In this document: in pieces, positions 11,101-20,275 of the stretch | Position numbering within the stretch: the stretch's first letter is position 1 | How the letters are laid out: every line of letters starts with the position of its first letter | Notes under the pieces: model-generated | The model's database searches: none | What the model saw: the letters and a program-made list of their open reading frames with translations, nothing else | What the model was told of the DNA's origin: nothing | Origin: a virus | Virus record (IMG/VR): IMGVR_UViG_3300030104_006426 | Coordinates: 1-26,951 of that record | Length of the DNA stretch: 26,951 nt | Direction: 5' to 3' (one strand) | Translations under genes and position numbers: made by a program

Positions 11101-11204
11101 TGGTGGTGCATAATGCTGGTGGAGGTCCTGGTGGTGGTAGTGGTAAACAAAAACAAGGTGGAACTGGAGCTGGAGACGATAGTGGTACTGGAGGTGCTGG
11201 ATAA
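8118..11204 (+). CDS. large virion protein with PKD-like module and C-terminal Hint domain
   Basis: A 1028-aa probable tail or baseplate adhesion protein with an unusual C-terminus. Residues about 257-305 look PKD-like (LNWGDGSPLQY, then YDKPGFYKITGVVY). This is followed by a module with IGGVSRNSALSR (about 340) that is echoed in the 1001-aa gene downstream. A beta region near 670-710 (WEFGGWSLGG) may be an InlB-type repeat, weakly. From Cys862 to Asn999 there is a complete Hint domain, flanked by Gly runs on both sides and followed by only 29 Gly-rich residues. The protein could therefore cut itself near the C-terminus. The start follows the previous stop by a few bases with no strong ribosome binding site, so translation is probably coupled. 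Confidence 0.8.
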   Translation: MAKFTKTEELFNYVKEIGQSVGPVNVGTPLTIYDGGTRTLGVFYPERGQNLEFRNPLDHDGNEPYANAGSYSSRIIEDYDGREPLGTIVVNERGDWPDVNYNPATLSPYLAKVSNVENKEEVNVTKLKGRNRETIFVPDNTIEPLSVTYRFSIDALPFVLNSADEDEIIHLDRYYDRQINPTEYGLATEGKINFYLYPRLDGRESFRPPSNNVYKTFVPWMERGGFTAADPETGVGGVSRFNAYAKSGDNAGGPGGFYLFKLNWGDGSPLQYTTDPLLLEQSTLLEHYYDKPGFYKITGVVYASFKGEKVDSYELFETSIFLNPSKNYSIKMFDYDDFAMIGGVSRNSALSRTAANILGIDPLKLSNSPDLFLADERSSPEVIEKLNLIDKLELLNYLSKLEGSVLTKFNELIEPYSGKQPRVDEFTGEIEEPNPPTTPQDYQYYIFNAPLHNRLNLIPEINYGIITFKLANALVQDDDADLFRTTNPNPEQSFDIDWNTVSYEIELKYFDDGSSPYYDDYGRTEWLPLGTYPHSQVYDEDNDEIIVSDAFQFQAGHPVPELEMVVNEPYNSLYIPGREYQARVRINAQELQHHNPPLSVSSGWIEMEEEGVVALPMAENTAKVFIDINLNIAGDFQSGDGFPTLSPEYPSGFDNLFLNAANTEVPIQGSTAEDWEFGGWSLGGNNNGLYLESGDNERINKLMLSEGYSYDPNAEDTTMVLNANYSYNGSSGEDPPPELATIDIELLPPQNPSGNDTDEATYSWNSGNDETQLTTNFDSDSAVISAPDRVVSMVALIRQGGGSNEIGQDQNQAVVGGVRFTLNGGNLTAQNENEMEGSFESIEVQAIMTSTEGGGGGGGNSCFLKGTMITMVDGSQLPIEDIQVGMKVMSFDENTGETTHNKVVEVFHHPKEDTNAYLIINDTIKVTENHVMYVPNNRYTEDDGHIWLRADHIIVGDFLIGKSAVEVTSIKKVNESVATYNFEVENTHTYFAEDVVVHNAGGGPGGGSGKQKQGGTGAGDDSGTGGAG
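10701..11114 (+). other. Hint (intein/hedgehog-type) autoprocessing domain
   Basis: This is a 138-residue domain within the 1028-aa protein, residues 862-999. It begins with a Cys (SCFLKGTMITMVDGSQ), the N-terminal nucleophile of Hint domains, followed by the usual PIEDIQVGMKVMSF strand pair. The block-B TxxH motif is TENH at 927-930. The C-terminal block is NTHTYFAEDVVVHN, ending in His998-Asn999. The residue after Asn is Ala1000 rather than Cys, Ser or Thr. Canonical splicing needs a nucleophile there, so cleavage at one or both ends is more likely than protein splicing. This makes it resemble bacterial intein-like (BIL) or PT-Hint domains. There is no homing endonuclease insert. All key residues are present, so activity is expected but untested. 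Confidence 0.85.
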
Positions 11205-11866
11205 TGTCAACTGTACACAATGGATTTATAAAAGATAGATTTAAAAATTCTTTTAAGGAAAGTGATTTAAATAATTTTGATTTAGGAACAACAAGAGTTT
11301 TTAAAGGAGTTAAACCTATGTGGGATAATCTTGGATTTCCTAATGAGAGTTACGATGTGCCTGGTGAAAAATATTATTGGGGAAATATAATACCAAAAGA
11401 TTATAACTATAGTAACTTATCTGGTATAGAAAAAAACGAAGTCATTGGAGAACCAAATGTTGGTGTGATAAAAGGTATCAAAACTCCAAGAAAATCTTAT
11501 GTTGAAATAGTAATAAATGAAGATGAAGAACAAGAGTGGGAAGATAATTATTTATATCCAATACTACCAAAGATAAATAAATTTGGTGTGTTTGAAAGTG
11601 AAGTAAATGTATTGTCATCATATGGAGTATCAGATGCTGCTGTAACAAATCCAAATTTAACAGACGCTAATACTAATCAACCTTTGATAGCAGATATAGA
11701 TTTAAATCAAAAAACAACTAAAGATATAATAGATAAAACAGATTATACGAGAATAGATTACTATAAAGATTTTGAATTAACTTTAGATAAAAATTTAAGA
11801 TTATCGGTAGTTGGTAGGATTAATCCTGATAATTTAGAAACAAAAAAATCTGAACAGGCATATTAA
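11204..11866 (+). CDS. 220-aa phage structural-region protein, unknown function
   Basis: I do not recognise this 220-aa protein. It has no signal peptide, membrane segment or cysteine cluster. It is rich in Asn, Asp and Lys, with aromatic stretches such as WDNLGFPNESYDVPGEKYYW in the first quarter, which suggests a compact beta-rich fold or an adaptor. It overlaps the previous stop and the next start by one base each (TAATG). It therefore lies in a coupled set between the two large proteins that share a PKD-like module and may help assemble or connect them. That role is inferred from position only. Confidence 0.75.
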   Translation: MSTVHNGFIKDRFKNSFKESDLNNFDLGTTRVFKGVKPMWDNLGFPNESYDVPGEKYYWGNIIPKDYNYSNLSGIEKNEVIGEPNVGVIKGIKTPRKSYVEIVINEDEEQEWEDNYLYPILPKINKFGVFESEVNVLSSYGVSDAAVTNPNLTDANTNQPLIADIDLNQKTTKDIIDKTDYTRIDYYKDFELTLDKNLRLSVVGRINPDNLETKKSEQAY

Positions 11867-14800
11867 TGGCACATAAAAGAATAAATTATCCAAGTGTTAA
11901 GTTAAGGGGAGTTTATCCTGAATCATCTCTTGGTGAGGAACAAAGAAGTTCCGATACGGCCTACAATGAACTTGGATTAAACACAAATGATTTGTATAAT
12001 CAATCTTTAGGTAATTGGACTGAAAAAGTCGCATCAAATAGAGCTTTTGTTGCTAACTTAGATTTGATGGATGATATATTTGCTTCAGGTCAAGTAAGTG
12101 AAGATGACCGTGGTAGACCTATTAGAATTAGGTTTGGTCTCATGGATTATTTTAGGAATCATAATGCAAATGGTGAAAGTGGTGCACCATCCGCTGGACA
12201 ACCAGCTCCTGGTAGAAAAGCATATGTAAGTATGTTCGCTGAAATAAGTGAAGATGGGGTAATTACCAATATGCTTACCAGTGGAGATAATGAAGAGCCT
12301 TACTATGTTAATGGTATTGAGACTGATTTAAATCCTTACATATCTTTTCAAGATACTAAAATATTAGCAGAAGAAGCTGGACATGGGATAGGTGGTACTT
12401 TTTCGCATGGAACTGGTAATTTGATGGCTAATTATTTTTACGCTCCACATGATTTAATTTTTGAAGAACCTTTCTCAAAGGGAAGTGATAATAGTTATAA
12501 TGGTTTTAGGTCGTTTAGATGTCAAGATATTCTTCATTGGACATTTGGGGGAACACCTCATGAAATTGAAGAGGGTGAAGATTTTTATGTAAATAATTGG
12601 AGAAAATATCGTATACCAGCAGATAAAGTTGTAAAGATAGGAAATCCAATAGGTGGTCAAGGGTTTTGGGGACAGAGGGAAATGGCATTTAAAGAAACTC
12701 CTAACGCTTATATAAAACCATTTAGAGAAGATTATCAAGAAGGAATACTTGATCCTCTCGATGTCGATACAGACCAAGAAGATCCTTTAATAGTGGAATT
12801 TAGTAGTGATGAAGATAGAATATCAAGAAATATAATGATAAGAAAAGTTTACCCATCATTAATATCTTCCTTTAATGAGTCAAACTTAGGTGTTTCAAAA
12901 ATACAACAATTAGAAGAGATGGCTGAAGGTGACAGACTATTTGAAATTATCTTTCCAAGAACTTTTTTTATAAAAAATCCAGCAGATCCTATTCAGACCT
13001 TAGATAGTTTTCTTCAATATTGGGGTGACTCGGATGGTAATGGTATACCTGATATCATAACAATGGGACCTCATTCTACACAATTTTTTGATGTTGGTGT
13101 AAGACAGGTAATGCCATATTCAGGTAATAATCATCCAAAATTTACGTTGACAGGAGAGAATGGTTTTATAAGAGGTAGATATGACCAATTGGCTCAAATG
13201 ACTCAACCAGAAAATCCTAATTTAAAGGCACCTAATATTACCGATGAAGGTCCTCTAAAACCATCTGTAGATTCTGTTGCTGGTGGTGTTGTTTTTGAAT
13301 TTCCAGAATACGCTAGACAAGTACAGTCTTACGGTAATTTTTTTGTTGATGAGGCTGGTTTGGTAGAAACGGTATATGCTCAGTTTCTTGGATTTCCTCG
13401 ATTTAGATGGGAAACACAATTAGAATCTGATGAACTATATCAAGACGGTGAAGAATTAGATGAACAAGATTTTATAGTAAATGTAAAATCAACCATAGGA
13501 GAAGAAAAGGATTTATTGTACTATAGATTAGATAGTCAAGATTACGTTGACACATCCTATCCGTTAAAGGTAAAATTAAATCTTGATGTTTTTTCTGAAG
13601 AAAATGTCATTCAAGATATTGGTGTGATAAACGGAACTGGATTTATTGAAGAAGCTGGTGCTAGTAACGCAAACGAACTTGATGGTTCTACCGCAACAGA
13701 ACTTTATGGAGTTGCTTCTGGTGTATCTATTCCTGAAGAACTTTTTGATGGGATGGATAATCAATGGTCTCTTTTATCTTTGTTCTATATACCAACCGAT
13801 TTGCGTGCTGAACTTTTTACAAATCAAACCAACTTAGATGACGTATCTTCTTTTCATTATAGATATGAAGTCATACAATGGGGAGATGAATCTCAACTAG
13901 CAACCAACGAGAGTATAAAGAATTCTTTTTTCTTTAAACCATACGAGGGGGAAGAGGCACCAGAGACAACTGAATTTAATTTTAGAAAATTAATAAATTC
14001 ACAAGCTAGAAAATCTGTACCATTTCAACAAAATAGTTATCATACTTATAACAGACCTGGTGTATATCAAATAAAAGTTATTGCTTATCGTTATAGTGCT
14101 GATGGTACTTATGTTTTACAGACAAGTCTCGTAACTAAAAATATTGTTATAAATGATAATAATTTTAAAGACCAAGACTTTTCTATATTTGGTGGTACTG
14201 ATTTTGATTTTTTACCTTTAACATCACCAAATAGTCAGGCAATCATAGGTGGTTTAAGTGAACAATCTAATTACCATTCTGCTGTTACAAAGATGGTAAA
14301 GGATGATGAGTTTACTAATGATGATTTTTTAAGTAGGGTTTCAGCAAGAGATTATGTCATTCAAAACTCTTATGGGTTATATGGAGAAGAACCTGGTCAG
14401 TTGGATTTGTCACAAGTAAAATTATATAATCAACCAAAAGATTTTTGGGATATTATAAAAACACCAATACCAGATATTGTTTATAAAAGAAAAAGAAGTA
14501 ACGGAGATTTGGTATTTGATGGTTTGCCAGGATATTTTAATTTGGTAAGTCAAACTGGATATGGTGCTATGTCTTTATTGTTAAGAATGGCAGATGGAGA
14601 TGAAGATGACTTTGGAGAATTACCATTACCAAAAAACTTCGAATTTCCTATGGAACAGATATTTATTGATAAGAGTGAAGATGATTTAATATTTTATTTA
14701 AATCCTAATCTCAACGAACAAAATGTATTAAGAGATATAGCTGGTGGAGATATCTCTGGTATTTTACTCGGTGATTATAAAGTTGAAAAGACAAAAAATG

Positions 14801-14871
14801 GACCAGTAGTTAAAACTGAACAAATGGATACACCAATAGTTGAAAGAAACAAAGATAAACAAGCTTTTTAA
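11866..14871 (+). CDS. 1001-aa virion protein with PKD-like module
   Basis: A large probable baseplate or fibre-network protein. Residues about 668-745 carry a PKD-like pattern (YEVIQWGDESQL; later YNRPGVYQIKVIAYRY), followed at about 793 by IGGLSEQSNYHSAV. The same order of elements occurs in the 1028-aa gene upstream (YDKPGFYKI, then IGGVSRNSALSR), so the two share a module and may be distant paralogues. The first 650 residues have no family I can name; they include an Asp-rich segment near 386-392 (DSDGNGIPD) that could bind calcium. No Hint domain is present. The start overlaps the previous stop by one base, and the upstream ribosome binding site is poor. Confidence 0.72.
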   Translation: MAHKRINYPSVKLRGVYPESSLGEEQRSSDTAYNELGLNTNDLYNQSLGNWTEKVASNRAFVANLDLMDDIFASGQVSEDDRGRPIRIRFGLMDYFRNHNANGESGAPSAGQPAPGRKAYVSMFAEISEDGVITNMLTSGDNEEPYYVNGIETDLNPYISFQDTKILAEEAGHGIGGTFSHGTGNLMANYFYAPHDLIFEEPFSKGSDNSYNGFRSFRCQDILHWTFGGTPHEIEEGEDFYVNNWRKYRIPADKVVKIGNPIGGQGFWGQREMAFKETPNAYIKPFREDYQEGILDPLDVDTDQEDPLIVEFSSDEDRISRNIMIRKVYPSLISSFNESNLGVSKIQQLEEMAEGDRLFEIIFPRTFFIKNPADPIQTLDSFLQYWGDSDGNGIPDIITMGPHSTQFFDVGVRQVMPYSGNNHPKFTLTGENGFIRGRYDQLAQMTQPENPNLKAPNITDEGPLKPSVDSVAGGVVFEFPEYARQVQSYGNFFVDEAGLVETVYAQFLGFPRFRWETQLESDELYQDGEELDEQDFIVNVKSTIGEEKDLLYYRLDSQDYVDTSYPLKVKLNLDVFSEENVIQDIGVINGTGFIEEAGASNANELDGSTATELYGVASGVSIPEELFDGMDNQWSLLSLFYIPTDLRAELFTNQTNLDDVSSFHYRYEVIQWGDESQLATNESIKNSFFFKPYEGEEAPETTEFNFRKLINSQARKSVPFQQNSYHTYNRPGVYQIKVIAYRYSADGTYVLQTSLVTKNIVINDNNFKDQDFSIFGGTDFDFLPLTSPNSQAIIGGLSEQSNYHSAVTKMVKDDEFTNDDFLSRVSARDYVIQNSYGLYGEEPGQLDLSQVKLYNQPKDFWDIIKTPIPDIVYKRKRSNGDLVFDGLPGYFNLVSQTGYGAMSLLLRMADGDEDDFGELPLPKNFEFPMEQIFIDKSEDDLIFYLNPNLNEQNVLRDIAGGDISGILLGDYKVEKTKNGPVVKTEQMDTPIVERNKDKQAF

Positions 14872-17800
14872 TGAATATACTACAACCATATAATGACGAT
14901 ACATTAGAATTAATTTCCGATATCAATGAATATGATATAGGAGATTTTATATCTAACGAAAACGGTAAAGTAAAATTATCAGTATTTACTGAAAGTAATG
15001 TATTTCAAGACTCTGAAGATTTACAAAAAAATATTGATTTTTATACGACTCAAGATGGCCAAAGACTTTTTCTAAAACCAAATGAATATTTAGACAGAAA
15101 TGGTTTTGGTGAAGGAAACTATAATTTACAATATGATTTTATAGAAAGATTTGTTGAATCATCATTCACAGAATTATTTCACTTATCAGAAATATCACCA
15201 AGTAGAAAAGAAATTAGATTTGAAATAATTGAAGGTGATATACCTAATGATGGTCCTGTAAGTGAACAGGCCTTTAACGATTTTTTCAATGTAGAAAGAC
15301 AAGGTGTTGATGTTTATGGTTTTAATTCATACTTAGAACTTTCACGAGGTAGATTAGTAGCAATAAACGGATATGCTTTTGATAGAGTTACAAGGGATAA
15401 AGTAAGTTTAGTTTTAAAATTAAATCAACCATTACCTTTAGATGTAGCAACATTACAAAAATTTAACATAGTAAATAAGATTTTAGTTTCACAAGTAGAA
15501 ACAATATTTTTTATAGATAGAGAACGTCTTGCGATAAGTGGATTGGGATTACAAATTGATGAAGGATATACCACAGAAAATGTAACAATTACAGATTCAT
15601 ATACTAATAGAAATGATATAACAGGTTCATCAGGAACAAATATTGTAGAAGAAATTGTTAGACAACAAAAAGATTTAAATTTAAATATAGATTATGGTGA
15701 GTTTGATAATCATGTATTCTTTGGTTCAGCAAAATCAAAATTAGAAAACTTTAAAAACAAAGCAGTTAGACTTGAGGGGTTATACAATCAAATAAGTCAA
15801 TCTCTTGTTTACTCAAGTAGTTTAAAAGTTGTTGATAAACGAAAGTCTTTGTTTGATGAAATAAGAAAAATAGAAGATGAGTTTACTCATTATGAACACT
15901 TTATGTATCATGATGGACAAAGTTATTCTACATCATCAGCACCTGGTATTGGTGGTAATTTAGCTGGAAGTAGTTTTTCACAAGTCGGTTACACTCAGAC
16001 TGAAAACACTATGCAAGATAGTGAAGGATTTGATAAAATTTACAATAAAGAAAAAGATGGATTCTTACATTTAACTACGGATTTATATAATGTAGAAAAT
16101 CCACCTTTTTATAACTCAAATGATTTCTTTTATTTATCATTTATCTTAAGAGGCGGTGGTGATGATAGTGAATATAGTTTACACATTAGTGGGGGATTTC
16201 AAAATGAGTTGTATGACAATAAAAATGCAAATACCAAAGTTGGTAATTACGTTTATTTTAAAGATAGAAAGATACCTTATCATGCTTGGAGTGGTTCTGC
16301 TTTATTAAATCCACAAGTAACTGGTTCTAATTATCAACGATATGTGTTTAAGGCACAACAAAATTATTTTAGACCAATAAGAAGAGATGGATTAAAATTT
16401 GGTCTTATAGGATTTGGTGATGAGGTTTACAACGAAAATTCCAATACTCATTTTGAAATACTTTCTGGTTCAAACGCCATATCGGGTTCACTAAGTGGTT
16501 CTCTTGGAGATGGATTTGCTTATGGTAATGTAGATATAACAGGAAAATATACACCTTATTATTTTCCATCAAGGTTAGCCTCTGATGGTACTATAGATGA
16601 TGTTTTCCCACCACCAACAGGTTCTTTCTTACCACAAGGTGATTTATTTCCTGTATTTACTCAGGCAAGTGGTGATAAGAAGGCATTTTTTACTGATGTG
16701 GTAGTTACTAAAAATGATCCTAGAAACATACATCCTTTCTCAAAAATTTACAGACCACCAAGTGGTAGTTATGCTGGTTCATCCGAATGGAATGATTGGT
16801 ATAACACGATGGAGACTATTGCTGAAAATTATGATAATGATAATATAAATTCATTAGTTAATAATCTACCATTCTTTTTAAGAACAGATAGTGAACATAA
16901 AGTTCTTCGTGATTTCGTAAATATGTTGGGTGAACAATTTGACTTATTAAGAAGTTATATAAACAATTATGAAAATTTTTATACGTTAGGATATAAAAAT
17001 CCTGATTCCATACCAGATAATTTATTACCGATAATAGGAAATACACTTGGTTTTGATTTAAAAAATCCATTATCTGGTAGTTTAGAAAATTATTTACAAT
17101 CAACTCGTGGAGATGAAGTAGGAGATAGACAGGCAATTTCTTCTCTTTGGACAAAGATATTAAATAATATTATATACGTTTACAAAACCAAAGGGACAAT
17201 GGAGTCGCTAAATACTTTGTTAAATTTATATGGATATGATACCAACAATTTTGAACTTACCGAATTTGGTGGTTCGTTTGATGACCATAATCCAAGTGTC
17301 GTTACTAACGATTCTCCCAAAGAATTAGATAATGGATTAAACAATGTAAAAGGTAATGTTTCTTTTAGGGAAAAAACTGAACAAATGAAATCCCTAAATT
17401 TATCAACTAATACTAATTTACTACAATTAGATTGGTGGTCTAATGATGCTGAACCAAATGGTGTTGAATTTATTTTTAGAACTACTAATACACCTAATAC
17501 TCAAACTCTTGCAAGGTCAAGTGGTTCGGCGTCTAATAAACATAATTGGGATTTGAGAATCATACCATCTGGTTCTTCAAACTCTGCTGGTAAATTAGAG
17601 TTTAGATTAAATGATACTGCTGGTGCTGGTAGTGTTATATCAAATAATGCTATATCAATGTCAACTGATTTTATACAAAACGTTAATGATTTTAGATTTT
17701 ATAATGTTTTATTACAAAGACAATTTGTTACATCATCATATGAGGCTACTTCTGCATTAACACAATCTTATCACTTATTTGTTGGAAGACAAGAAGACGA

Positions 17801-19550
17801 TAAAATAAAAGATATACAACACATTAGTATGTCATCTCTAAGTTCTAATGCCAATCAAAACTACATAACTGCGTCAGGACAAACTTCTAATAATTTAGTG
17901 TTTGGTGACCACATTACTGGTTCAATTGCAGAAATAAGAGCTTGGGATTCTTACATTAGTATGTCCAAGTTTAAACAACATATTTTAAATTACAAAAGTA
18001 TTGTGGGTGGTAAGATAGATTCTGCTAGAGAAGATTTAGTTTATCATTACCCTTTAAGTGACAATGAATCGTCTACTGTAATTAAAGATTTTTCATCTAC
18101 AAATAAAGTAAAAAGTTTTGATAAACAATTATCATCACAACCAAGTTTATCAGCTGTAACAAGTAGTATGTCAACGATAAAGAATTTTAGTTTTCAAGTT
18201 AGAGGAACAGACCAATTAAAAAGTAAAAAACAATTTAAGATTGGTTCTGATTTAAAAGTAAATGGAAATTTAAATTCTAAAGTAGCTACATTATCAAATC
18301 CAAAAAAGGCAAACACAAATCAATCAACTGTAAAGGTAGTAAATAAAATAGGAAAATCATATTCTTATGTGGACGCTATAGATGCTATAGTAATAAATGC
18401 TATGGCTGATTTTCAGTTAGATGATTATTTAGATGATGGTGTTAATGATGGTATTTATACTGATTTGATAAATCTAAGAAAACAAATTATTACTGAAAGA
18501 AACGTTTCTGTTGATATACCAAGTAATTTGGCTTCCATAGAAAAACATACAGATGATCCTGAATTTATAGAAAGGGTAGAATCTTTAGTACCTGCTAAAA
18601 CAAAATTTGAATTTACATATGAAGTAAAAAATGATGTACTTCATAGGTCAAAACATAAAAGAGCCAGTCTACAAACTGAATTAAATCCAAATAAGGTAAT
18701 GGGTTCTACTAACTTAACTGAACCTGTTATCGGTATTGATTTTAATGAAAATAAATATAATGCATCTATTGACGTACCATTGGATGAAATGACTACATCA
18801 GGATTTGCAAATGAAAATTTAAAAGAAAAATCAATTGACGTACTTAGTGATGAGATTGATGTTAGTGGTGCTGGAAATGAAAATGTGTTAACAAATAATT
18901 CGGCACCTTTAGATGTGGTTGATTTATCTAACTCAGTTAATCAATCTGTTTTTGATTTAGAACCAAGTAATTTTAAAGGTTTATTATTAGGTTCTAAAAA
19001 TGAATTTTTTAAGAATCATGGAAAGAGTGAAAATCAAACTTTCTTCAAAACTGGTAATCCTGGTAGTGATGGTAACTACAATACTTACAAGTATGAAGAT
19101 AGAGTGGTTTTTAGAACAATAGGAGAGACCGAAGAGTTTTTTCCTACAAGTGGTTCATATAAAAATAGAACTGGCACAAATGCTAAACAACCTTTTAATC
19201 ATCATGATAACTTTAGACATTTTGGAAATCGTTATTATGTAGATAGTGGAAGTGGATTCACATACACATCTTTTTTTGGTAACCATGATGCTAGTGTAAA
19301 TGCTAGAATGGTAGGTAGAACTTTATTTTTTAGTTCATCCAATGGTGAGATATTCTATCCGATAAATCACTACTTCAAAGTTGGTACAAGTAAAGATGGA
19401 TTAACAAACCTTATTTATAAGGGAACACAGAACGATGGTTCAAATCCACCAAAATTTGATAAAGAACTTGATACGAAACCTAAAACACCAGCCTATATAA
19501 TCAAGGTAGGTGGTTCAGATACCGTTAAGAAGTTAAAAGTAATAAGGTAA
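14871..19550 (+). CDS. 1559-aa baseplate/fibre protein with tail-protein-I-like region and LamG-like domain
   Basis: The largest gene here, probably linking the baseplate to host-recognition parts. Residues about 662-790 are helical and resemble the P2 GpI-type tail protein pattern: LPFFLRTDSEHKVLRDFVN, then NLLPIIGNTLGFDL, and finally VYKTKGTMESLNTLLNLYGY, where the KGT...L...GY element is typical. From about 850 to 1045 there is a LamG/jelly-roll-like domain (LLQLDWWSNDAEPNGVEFIF ... TGSIAEIRAWDSYIS). The last 500 residues are Lys/Asn/Ser-rich with no recognisable fold. The start codon follows a stop directly (TTTTTAATG) with no ribosome binding site visible, so it depends on coupling. Domain calls are pattern-based. 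Confidence 0.72.
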   Translation: MNILQPYNDDTLELISDINEYDIGDFISNENGKVKLSVFTESNVFQDSEDLQKNIDFYTTQDGQRLFLKPNEYLDRNGFGEGNYNLQYDFIERFVESSFTELFHLSEISPSRKEIRFEIIEGDIPNDGPVSEQAFNDFFNVERQGVDVYGFNSYLELSRGRLVAINGYAFDRVTRDKVSLVLKLNQPLPLDVATLQKFNIVNKILVSQVETIFFIDRERLAISGLGLQIDEGYTTENVTITDSYTNRNDITGSSGTNIVEEIVRQQKDLNLNIDYGEFDNHVFFGSAKSKLENFKNKAVRLEGLYNQISQSLVYSSSLKVVDKRKSLFDEIRKIEDEFTHYEHFMYHDGQSYSTSSAPGIGGNLAGSSFSQVGYTQTENTMQDSEGFDKIYNKEKDGFLHLTTDLYNVENPPFYNSNDFFYLSFILRGGGDDSEYSLHISGGFQNELYDNKNANTKVGNYVYFKDRKIPYHAWSGSALLNPQVTGSNYQRYVFKAQQNYFRPIRRDGLKFGLIGFGDEVYNENSNTHFEILSGSNAISGSLSGSLGDGFAYGNVDITGKYTPYYFPSRLASDGTIDDVFPPPTGSFLPQGDLFPVFTQASGDKKAFFTDVVVTKNDPRNIHPFSKIYRPPSGSYAGSSEWNDWYNTMETIAENYDNDNINSLVNNLPFFLRTDSEHKVLRDFVNMLGEQFDLLRSYINNYENFYTLGYKNPDSIPDNLLPIIGNTLGFDLKNPLSGSLENYLQSTRGDEVGDRQAISSLWTKILNNIIYVYKTKGTMESLNTLLNLYGYDTNNFELTEFGGSFDDHNPSVVTNDSPKELDNGLNNVKGNVSFREKTEQMKSLNLSTNTNLLQLDWWSNDAEPNGVEFIFRTTNTPNTQTLARSSGSASNKHNWDLRIIPSGSSNSAGKLEFRLNDTAGAGSVISNNAISMSTDFIQNVNDFRFYNVLLQRQFVTSSYEATSALTQSYHLFVGRQEDDKIKDIQHISMSSLSSNANQNYITASGQTSNNLVFGDHITGSIAEIRAWDSYISMSKFKQHILNYKSIVGGKIDSAREDLVYHYPLSDNESSTVIKDFSSTNKVKSFDKQLSSQPSLSAVTSSMSTIKNFSFQVRGTDQLKSKKQFKIGSDLKVNGNLNSKVATLSNPKKANTNQSTVKVVNKIGKSYSYVDAIDAIVINAMADFQLDDYLDDGVNDGIYTDLINLRKQIITERNVSVDIPSNLASIEKHTDDPEFIERVESLVPAKTKFEFTYEVKNDVLHRSKHKRASLQTELNPNKVMGSTNLTEPVIGIDFNENKYNASIDVPLDEMTTSGFANENLKEKSIDVLSDEIDVSGAGNENVLTNNSAPLDVVDLSNSVNQSVFDLEPSNFKGLLLGSKNEFFKNHGKSENQTFFKTGNPGSDGNYNTYKYEDRVVFRTIGETEEFFPTSGSYKNRTGTNAKQPFNHHDNFRHFGNRYYVDSGSGFTYTSFFGNHDASVNARMVGRTLFFSSSNGEIFYPINHYFKVGTSKDGLTNLIYKGTQNDGSNPPKFDKELDTKPKTPAYIIKVGGSDTVKKLKVIR

Positions 19551-19606
19551 AATAATTTTTCGATATATTTATAGATGAGTAATATTATAACATAAGGATT
19601 ACAACT
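19551..19606 (+). promoter_or_regulatory. short intergenic leader, possible transcription start region
   Basis: This is one of the few gaps between structural genes. It is very AT-rich, contains TATTTATA at 19566-19573, and ends in an AAGGA ribosome binding site at 19594-19598, eight bases before the ATG. The break in translational coupling makes a promoter here plausible. No convincing -35/-10 pair was found, and TATTTATA also occurs inside a gene (near 18453), so the promoter reading is weak. Confidence 0.25.
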
Positions 19607-20275
19607 ATGGGACTTTTAGACAACGATACCGTAATAGTAGATGCCATTTTAACCAAGTTAGGTCGACAGAAGTTAGCAAATGGACAACCATTAGATATAA
19701 CCCAATATACATTTGGAGATACAGGAGTTGATTATACATTGTATAATCCTGACCATCCAAGTGGTTCAAGTGCATATGGTAGTGCTATAACAGACCTACC
19801 AATGTTAGAGGCTGTACCTGATGACAACGTTTTTTTAAGATTTAAATTATATGGACAAGGAGAAAGAAACGTTCAAAACTTTTCTTTTATTACTATAACA
19901 AGTGGAACGTCTGTCACTATAACAAAAGTTGCTGGTGAGACTGAAAGTAATCCTGTTACTATAGTTCCAAGAGTTTTTCCAAATGTACCAAATGCTTCTT
20001 TTGATTTTAAAATTTTAGACATGAGAGGTTTGGTGTTAGAAAATGTAATTGACCAAGACATATCACTAAGTGGTGATTTTACTTCCGATAGATTACCAGC
20101 ATTTGACCATCCAGATCCTGTCATAGGAACTATAAGTAATCAAAGACAATTGGCAATAAATGCTGCTCCACAACAATTTACATCACAAAGGTCGATTGGT
20201 GTTGAGATAACACGAGATGGTGCTGCTGCTGGATTTGTAACTATTACCGTTAACGTAAATAACACAACAACGTAG
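19607..20275 (+). CDS. virion structural protein, marine-phage type
   Basis: A 222-aa protein. The N-terminus (LLDNDTVIVDAILTKLGRQKLANGQ, residues 3-27, then YTFGDTGVDYTLYNPDHPSGS) resembles a recurrent module of phage virion proteins beginning with a 'DAILTK.GR..LA' helix and a FGD..VDY.LY strand. The rest is beta-rich, including a Val/Thr-rich strand set at about 100-135 and a Thr/Asn-rich C-terminus, as in an Ig-like surface domain. There is no signal peptide. It opens a new group after the 1559-aa gene, with its own ribosome binding site. A tail or baseplate decoration role is inferred from module and position. Confidence 0.75.
   Translation: MGLLDNDTVIVDAILTKLGRQKLANGQPLDITQYTFGDTGVDYTLYNPDHPSGSSAYGSAITDLPMLEAVPDDNVFLRFKLYGQGERNVQNFSFITITSGTSVTITKVAGETESNPVTIVPRVFPNVPNASFDFKILDMRGLVLENVIDQDISLSGDFTSDRLPAFDHPDPVIGTISNQRQLAINAAPQQFTSQRSIGVEITRDGAAAGFVTITVNVNNTTT

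Noticed and set aside
10701-11204. Polymorphic toxin with PT-Hint release of a C-terminal toxin
   Set aside because: Only 29 Gly-rich residues follow the Hint domain, so there is no toxin domain to release.
12475-12777. Minus-strand open frame of about 100 codons
   Set aside because: It lies fully inside the 1001-aa gene, has no ribosome binding site and an Ile/Lys/Phe-rich composition typical of an antisense shadow.
19551-19606. Prophage boundary or attachment site after the 1559-aa gene
   Set aside because: The next three genes are still virion-type proteins, and there is no repeat, tRNA or integrase nearby.
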